Assembly (NCBI RefSeq): GCF_002127325.2
Contig: NC_035441.2
Coordinates: 51,774,663-51,838,662, forward strand
DNA: 64,000 nucleotides
Source: Helianthus annuus
Lineage: Eukaryota; Streptophyta; Magnoliopsida; Asterales; Asteraceae
Direction of reading: 5' to 3'
A program made the translations under genes and the position numbers. Below are positions 57,310 to 64,000 of this stretch, in pieces (the first letter of the stretch is position 1; each line of letters starts with the position of its first letter). The notes beneath the pieces were generated by a model. That model saw only the letters and a list, made by a program, of their open reading frames with translations. It was not told the DNA's origin and did not search any database.

Positions 57310-60300
57310 TGTCACACCCTGGCTTTTGCGGAAGCGTGGGTTAATTTGGTGTGACTTCTTAATACCATCGCAACAATCACAACAATGCTATATGATAAAA
57401 ATTACGTGATGTTCATCCATTAAGATAGTTTAAAGAACTGCATAACATATTGTCTTTAAAAATACCAACCACTGAATACGTTACAGACCATGACTTGTTT
57501 AAAACGAGTTCGTAAGACTCAACGAAAGACTACCAACAAAACAAGGATTTGAGATATGCAACCCGTCCAGGAAGGAGTTACACTTCCCAAACCTACGACC
57601 CTGGATGACATCCTTATTTAGTACGCAGCTTGTCTAACATGCATCACTCGCCAGATCCAATTAATTCCCTGAAATACATGTAGTTTAAAAATATCAACAA
57701 AAAGTTGAGCGAGTTCATGTGTATGTGAGTCTATATAAACCTTTGAAATGCGTCTGTATGTATGAAAACCCTGGTATGTAGCTATTAAGGAAAAATAGAA
57801 GAGATCACCAATGGATTGCAAGGCCACTGGTATGTGTGAAACGGTGCAGAAAGTACGCAAACCAAGCAAATTTGTACCGGGCCTTCGGCTGTAAGACACA
57901 GTCACCACTATAGGCCTCCCCGGCCTCATGGGTGTGGGCTCGCTACACCCAAATAGATCTATCACTCATGTCCCTCGGTCCTAACAATGAGGATTAATGG
58001 CCTTAAGTGTTGTACCCACCTTTCACATGATCTAAGCGTCTAAACCCTCCTTAAGCTAACCATACCATTTATAAAAGCGTCTGTAAATTGTAACATGTAT
58101 TTCACCCCCGAAGTACAAAACTGAAAACAGTTAAAAAGGAAAAGGGGGGACACGAACTCACACTAGTGCGTCTTGAATCGAATCTCAAACTCTGTCCGCT
58201 ACACGACAACCTACAACGTACTAATGTCTATTAGACGAACGGGCCGTGCCTTGGCTTAGAGTTTAGTATTTTGTGTCACGTTACTTATATTGTTTCGTGC
58301 GATAATTATTTGTCAAAATAGTTAATATGTTAACTTAATCATGTGTCATGTTGGGATATTTGTTCGTTCAATGTTCTAGTAAACTCATGTCTAGTAAATA
58401 TTTACTAAGTGTTGGATTTTCGGAAAATTTCGTCATGGTCTCCTTTGTAAATGGAGGTGTCCATGCTTAATAGCATATCATTTTCTTTTACATATATCCC
58501 GTAGATCGCTCTCAATAACCAACTCGTCATTTAAACATGCAAAGCATTACTTATGTTGTTTCCGCTTTATTAATCAAAACTGGACTGTTTTCGAGGATTT
58601 TTATAAAATAGTTAACCTTCTCCAAAAATTCCCATATTTTTACAGAATATCTCACACGATCTAAATTTTATGTAAAAATATCGAGGTCCAGTTCACCACC
58701 AATATTTTATAGAAATTCATTTACCCGACTGCAATCAGATTTGTTACTTTCGATTGCAGTTTACGGAATAATTTACTAAAAATTAATCGTAAGTCCGACC
58801 GACGAAATTCCAGTTGGAGGATCATCGTGACACAATGACCATCTACTGTAAAAATTCCATGAGCTGTTTCTACTCAGGTATCAAGTTATGACACCGAATA
58901 CAACACACTTTTTCTTCCGTAAAAACACAGCTTGAGCTGCTGACCAAAAACAGCCCTTTAAAAATAGTAAACGACCTCAAAAAATTACAATTCCAGTGCC
59001 ATTTGATCGGTTATTCAAAAATACACAATTTAGGCTTCAGAAAATCAGTTTTTCGATTTATAATGGTCCAGTTACAGCCTGTTGAAGTTGGCTGGAAATA
59101 CCAATCAGCATGCTTTTTACAATGTAAAAGTTACTAAAAACGCATCACCAAGGTTCCTAACCACGGTTTATCAATGATTTAATGATCAAACCTCATGCAT
59201 GCTTTAACCAAACCTAATCCAACCCGATTTCAACTTCATACAAACTTTTTATATAGGATTTTATGTAAGGTTCCAAGTTCATCTTTTTAGTGTTCTAGTT
59301 CTTGTGGTTTAAACAAATAAACGTCATACTTCACATTTTAACTAAGAATAAGATGGAACAAGGTGTAGAGACTTACTACTAGCAAAAGGCTAGAGTAGAA
59401 ATCTAGTGCCAAGATGGTAAGAAAATATGGTGAAAAGACTAGAAACAAGCTCCTTTGAAATCCCTTCAAGTTGCAACCTCCATGGATTCTTTGAAGCTTT
59501 GTATGGAACTTGTTAGTGGAGAAGATGAAGATGTGAAAATGATGGTGGTGGTTTCGGTTATGGGGGAGCCGAAATAGGGAGAGAGAGTGAGGTTGGAGTG
59601 TGGATTTTAAAGTGATGATGAGAATTTCTTGGAACCATGAGCCACCCTAATCCTAATGTCATAATTACCTAGATCTTGGCCAACCAAAATTTAAGAGAAT
59701 AACAATAAAATCTAAACAAAATATATAGTAATGATGAGGTCGAAATTTTGTAGGGGGGGGGGAGTAAATTGTAAAATTTGGTAATTAGTGGGTAAATAAT
59801 TAGGAGGTTAAGGGTATTTTCTAAAATAGTGGGTGTATGTCATGTTTCTATAGTGTGTGGGGATTTTTGTGACCATGATTATTTAGGAATAATAAAATAA
59901 TGTTTCTGACAAAATTTTGGTGTCCCGGGTAACGTCCGGTTGTCCGGTTAAGCACCGCTTCGTTAAAGCGTTAAATTTTATCGTATAGTGTCTTTTATGC
60001 ATCTTTTTGTAACGAAATTAATTTCCAACACTTAGGAAAGCATTCAGGACCATTTAGTCAATTCTCTGTATAATACGAGTATGTTAAAAGCTGAATCGTT
60101 GCTAAAAATGCAGAATTCTGTACTTAAAACGAATTTTAGGCACTTTCCGGCACTCAAACTATCACCTAGTGACACAGTCTTATGGTCCTCACTTCCCTAC
60201 ACTCCATACTGGTGTAGTACTTTATCCCTGGCTCATATTGGCCTCAATATAGTGTCTGTCTATGTGCTGGTATTGTCAGCATGTGTCTGAGTTATCCGCT

Positions 60301-60496
60301 CACCGTGCTAACTGTGCTTTGTGCATCAGGTTTGTCACTAAGAGTCTGTATGAATAAATGGAGTGACTGTATGTAAAAGATGCACATATATGTATGTAAC
60401 ATTAATCAGTAAGCAATTTAAAGTGTCAGTTGAAATCAAGCACATAATTAGAGTTAATTAATTTGTATAATACCTGTAATTGTGTGGGTTGTCACA
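57310..60496 (-). mobile_element. Element H 3' LTR (3187 bp)
   Basis: On the plus strand TGTCACACCC ... TTGTCACA, followed by the purine tract of H. It is preceded by TGGGT, whose partner would lie outside the window. It includes a G run near 59752 and a possible minus-strand TATATAAA at 59248-59255. Confidence 0.85.
59248..59255 (-). promoter_or_regulatory. Possible LTR TATA box, element H
   Basis: Minus-strand TATATAAA about 1.24 kb into the LTR, a position like that in A (1.07 kb). There is no second LTR to compare. Confidence 0.4.
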
Positions 60497-60531
60497 TTCT
60501 CCCCCCGTTAAGAAAATTTCGTCTCGAAATT
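60497..60531 (-). other. Element H polypurine tract and hairpin
   Basis: Minus strand AAAATTTCGAGACGAAATTTT is followed by CTTAACGGGGGGAGAA and then the LTR. This is the same hairpin plan as in A, B, C and F. Confidence 0.8.
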
Positions 60532-63500
60532 TTAAGTTCTTCTTCTAGTTGCAGGGGTCTTGGGGAATAAATGTGGGTACTTGGCCTTCATACGATCCTC
60601 ACGTTCCCACGTGAATTCTGGGCCGTGTCGTGCATTCCATCGAACTTTGACGAGTTTGACACTACTCCAGTGTGTCTTGTTAACTTCGTCAGCAGGAATG
60701 ACAACTATCTCTTGAGTTGGACTCTTTTTCAGGTTCGATACATGAAATGTATCATGAACGCCATTAAGTTCAGTAGGTAAGTCCAATTTGTAAGCCACAA
60801 GCCCAATCCTTTGCAGGATTCTGAAAGGGCCAATGTAACGCGGATTCAACTTCCCACGCTTTCCAAAGCGTGCCACACCCTTCCAGGGTGAAACCTTTAA
60901 CAAAACCATATCCCCAACTTGAAACTCTAAAGGTTTCCTCCTTTGGTTTGCATAGCCTTTCTGTCTGTCGCGAGCTGCCTTGATGCGCTCTTGAATTTGA
61001 AATATCTTGTCTGTTGTTTCTTGGATTATTTTGGGACCAACCAGTTGTCTATCACCCGCATCAGCCCAGCATAGTGGTGATCGACACTTGCGTCTGTAAA
61101 GAGCTTCAAATGGTGCTGCTCCAATGCTTGTGTGGTAGCTGTTGTTGTACGAAAATTCGACCAATGGTAAGTGATTGTCCTAGCTACCACCCAGGTCCAT
61201 TACACATGCTCTCAGCATATCTTCCAATGTTTGAATTGTTCGTTCACTCTGGCCATCCGTTTGTGGGTGAAATGTTGTACTCAGATTTAACTGAGAACTA
61301 AATGCTTCTTGGAAGGACTGCCAAATCCTTGACACGAAGCATCCATCTCTGTCAGAGATAATCGAGAGGGGCACTCCATGACGTCCAACTATCTCCCGCA
61401 TGTATATTTCCGCCAGTTTACTCGTATTGTCCTTTTCCTTGATTGGCAAAAAGTGCGCAAATTTTGTTAGTTGGTCTACTATCACCCAAATTGTATCATG
61501 GCCCTTGGGTGTCCTTGGCAATTTCGTAATGAAGTCCATGGAAATCTGTTCCTATTTCCATTTGGGTATTTCAGGCTGCTGCAAGAGACCTGAAGGTTTT
61601 TGGTATTCAACCTTTACCTTGGCGCACGTTAGGCATTTACTAACATATACCGCAACATCGCCTTTCATTCTTGGCCACCAATAAAAATCCTTAAGATCTT
61701 GGTACATTTTATCCGCTCCTGGATGAATCGAGTACCGGGATTTGTGAGCTTCATCGAAAATAACCTTTCTCAATCCACCAAGCAGAGGAACCCAAATTCG
61801 TTTCATGAAGCACAATGTTCCCTCCTTGTTTGGCGCTAACTGCTTCTCCATCCCACGGAGATACTCATCCTCAATATTCCTTTCTTTCAAGGCCTCTCTC
61901 TGTGCGGCACGAATGCGCAACGAGAGATCTGTTTGGACAATCATTTCTAGAGCCCTAACCCGTATGGGCTTAATCATTTCTTTTCGACTCAGGGCATCGG
62001 CAACCACATTCGCCTTCCCTGGGTGATACTTGATCTCGCAATCATAATCATTCAACAGTTCGACCTATCGTCTTTGCCTCATGTTAAGCTCGTTTTGGTT
62101 AAATATGTGCTGTAAGCTTTTGTGATCAGTGAAGATTATACATCTCGTGCCATACAAATAATGTCGCCAAATCTTAAGCGCAAATACCACCGCGCCTAAC
62201 TCCAAGTCATGCGTGGTATAATTTTTCTCGTGTACTTTCAGCTGGCGCGAAGCATAGGCTATAACTTTCTGTCGCTGCATCAACACACAGCCTAAACCCT
62301 GACGCGATGCGTCACAATATACGACGAAGTCGTCCGTGCCTTCGGGTAGAGATAGAATCGGTGTGTCACAAAGCTTGTTCTTCAATAACTGAAATGCTTC
62401 TTCTTGCTTGTCACCCCAATCAAATTTCTTGTCTTTTTGTGTGAGTGCGGTCATAGGTTGAGCGATTTTAGAGAAATCCTCAATGAACCTTCGATAATAA
62501 CCAGCCAACCCTAAGAACTGTCGAATCTTGGTTGGTGTCTTTGGAGTCTCCCAGCTCTTGATCGCCTCAATCTTGGTTGGATCCACATGGATTCCATTTC
62601 CATTAACCACATGTCCAAGAAATTGGACTTCGCGTAGCCAAAACTCACACTTTGAGAACTTCGCGTACAACTTCTCCTTCTTAAGCAGCTCTAAAATAGC
62701 TCTCAAGTGTTGCTCGTGTTCTTCCTTCGTCTTCGAGTAGATCAAAATATCATTAATGAATACGATTACGAACTTGTCGAGGTACGGCTTGCAGACTCTG
62801 TTCATCAAGTCCATGAAAACTGCTGGTGCGTTTGTTAGGCCAAACGGCATAACCAAGAACTCGTAATGTCCATATCGAGTTCTAAAAGGAGTCTTAGGAA
62901 TACTTTCCTCTTGTATTCTCAACTGTTGATAACCCGATCTTAGATCGATCTTTGAGTAAAAACTCGAACCTTGTAGTTGATCGAACAGGTCATCGATCCT
63001 TGGCAAAGGATATCTGTTCTTGATGGTCAACTTGTTAAGCTCGCGGTAGTCTATACACATACGAAAACTACCATCCTTCTTTTTAACGAATAAAACTGGA
63101 GCTCCCCAAGGTGAGAAGCTAGGTCTGATGAATCCTTTATCCAAAAGCTCCTAGAGTTACGTTGACAACTCCTGCATTTCTGACGGTGCAAGTCGATAGG
63201 GTGCCTTGGCAACAAGCGCAGCGCCTGGAACCAGGTCAATATGGAACTCGACTTTTCGCTGTGGCGGCAATCCTGGCAAGTCTTCTGGAAAGACTTTAGG
63301 ATATTCCCTCACGACTGGAATGTCTTCGATTCTTGGCTCAGCAGCTTTCTTATCAACGATATGTGCCAAGAAGGCAACACATCCTTTCTTCAAACACTTC
63401 CTAGCTTTCAAGCAGCTAATGATCCTCAATGGCGTATCGTGCCTTTCTCCATGAACTACAATCGTCTCCGCGTCCGTCATTGGGATGCGGATGGTCTTTT

Positions 63501-64000
63501 CGTGACAAATGACCTCGGCTTTGTTGCTAGACAACCAATCCATCCCCACTACCACGTCGAAGCTTCCCAACTCAACTGGCAGTAGGTCTAGCGTAAATGT
63601 GTGTCCTCCCAGTTCTATCATGCATCCCCTGATGACTTCACCTGTTTCAACTAGTTTCCCATTCGCCAATTCAATCGAGTACGGAACGTCTAACTTACTA
63701 GTGGCCAACCCAAGTATATTCTTAAATTCTAACGATACAAAGCTATAATCGGCACCAGTATCAAATAGAACAGACGCATAGCGTTGATTTATAGGGAACG
63801 TACCAGTGACAACATTCGGGTCCTGGCGTGCTTCCCTAGCTCCAATGTTGAATACCCTTCCACGAGCTTGGTTGAGCTTAGAGCATTCCTTCTTAAAGTG
63901 TCCGACTTCTCCGCAGTTGAAACATCCCGGACCTAGCATGTTACCATTACCACCTTGAGCATTGTTTGCTCCCCGATTCCCAGTTTGGTTTCCAACATTT
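60532..64000 (-). pseudogene. Element H pol with five in-frame stops and no frameshift
   Basis: One frame runs from the window end to 60532. Zinc knuckle CFNCGEVGHFKKEC (near 63920), protease [14 protein letters not shown], then FIND at 62749-62760 where the family has FIDD. RNase H (CDAS, HDLELGA, TDHKS), integrase zinc domain and D,D-35-E core (SDRDGCF ... DGQSERT) and the chromodomain-like end (FTWEREDRM) follow. Stops are two close together near 63150-63158 (CAA to TAA, CAG to TAG against relatives) and three where TGG is expected, near 62058, 61548 and 61175. All are C-to-T or G-to-A changes, as is the FIDD to FIND change. Gag upstream lies outside the window. Confidence 0.93.

Larger units (their letters stand above)
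57310..64000 (-). mobile_element. Element H: Ty3/gypsy (Tekay-like) retrotransposon, cut by window edge
   Basis: The 3' LTR is 57310-60496. Inside it on the minus strand lie a purine tract and a pol that reads to the window end. Five nonsense codons and a changed RT active site make this copy defective. Its LTR sequence is unlike that of A/E/F, and its 5' half lies to the right of the window. Confidence 0.92.

Noticed and set aside
1..64000. Cellular genes, tRNA or rRNA genes
   Set aside because: None recognised on either strand. All convincing coding sequence belongs to retroelements. tRNA-like strings are primer-binding sites only.

Overview
The window is repeat-rich plant nuclear DNA, and I found no ordinary cellular gene in it. 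Essentially all of it is LTR retrotransposons nested inside one another. The organism is a eudicot, probably an Asteraceae (daisy-family) species. That guess rests on family resemblance: Tekay/Del-like Ty3/gypsy polyproteins, initiator tRNA-Met primer sites, and a tRNA-Asp-primed Athila/Tat-type element full of CACGGGGCCGTG motifs. I could not run a search.

Layout. (A) 1-10046, + strand: a tandem, pol-less Ty3/gypsy array (internal end - LTR - 2.4 kb internal - LTR). (G) 10047-11039 and 53104-57309: remains of an older minus-strand element with a broken copia-like gag. (D) 11045-53098, + strand: a pol-less Athila/Tat-type element, flanked by GGGAT, that has received three later insertions. 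(B) 13347-32076, + strand, flanked by AAAAG: a Ty3/gypsy element with a long, almost intact pol. (C) 14013-23315, + strand, flanked by CGATA: a deletion derivative inserted in the 5' LTR of B. (E) 32335-35746, + strand, flanked by AATAA: a solo LTR. (F) 39577-51877, minus strand, flanked by CACGG: a full-length element with one uninterrupted 1510-codon gag-pol, sitting in the 3' LTR of D. (H) 57310-64000, minus strand: the 3' LTR and a nonsense-riddled pol of another Ty3/gypsy element, cut by the window edge.

How the parts relate. Insertion order reads from the nesting: G, then D, then B, E and F independently, then C into B. By-eye LTR differences (about 0.25% in F, 0.4% in C, 0.7% in B, clearly more in D) agree with that order. 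F could encode every retrotransposition enzyme. A and E share its LTR architecture but carry no enzymes, so an F-like element is a plausible past helper. C lacks protease and the RT catalytic core, and B, its host, is the closest possible donor seen here.

Most unusual signals. (1) A folded element of about 120 nt in the A and E LTRs (four instances), with a nearly invariant 35-nt loop held by a stem whose sequence changes in a compensated way. (2) A train of hairpins downstream of the TATA box, kept in all five A/E/F-type LTRs, with compensatory changes in two stems. Both were found by reading the sequence and have not been tested by folding or covariance software.
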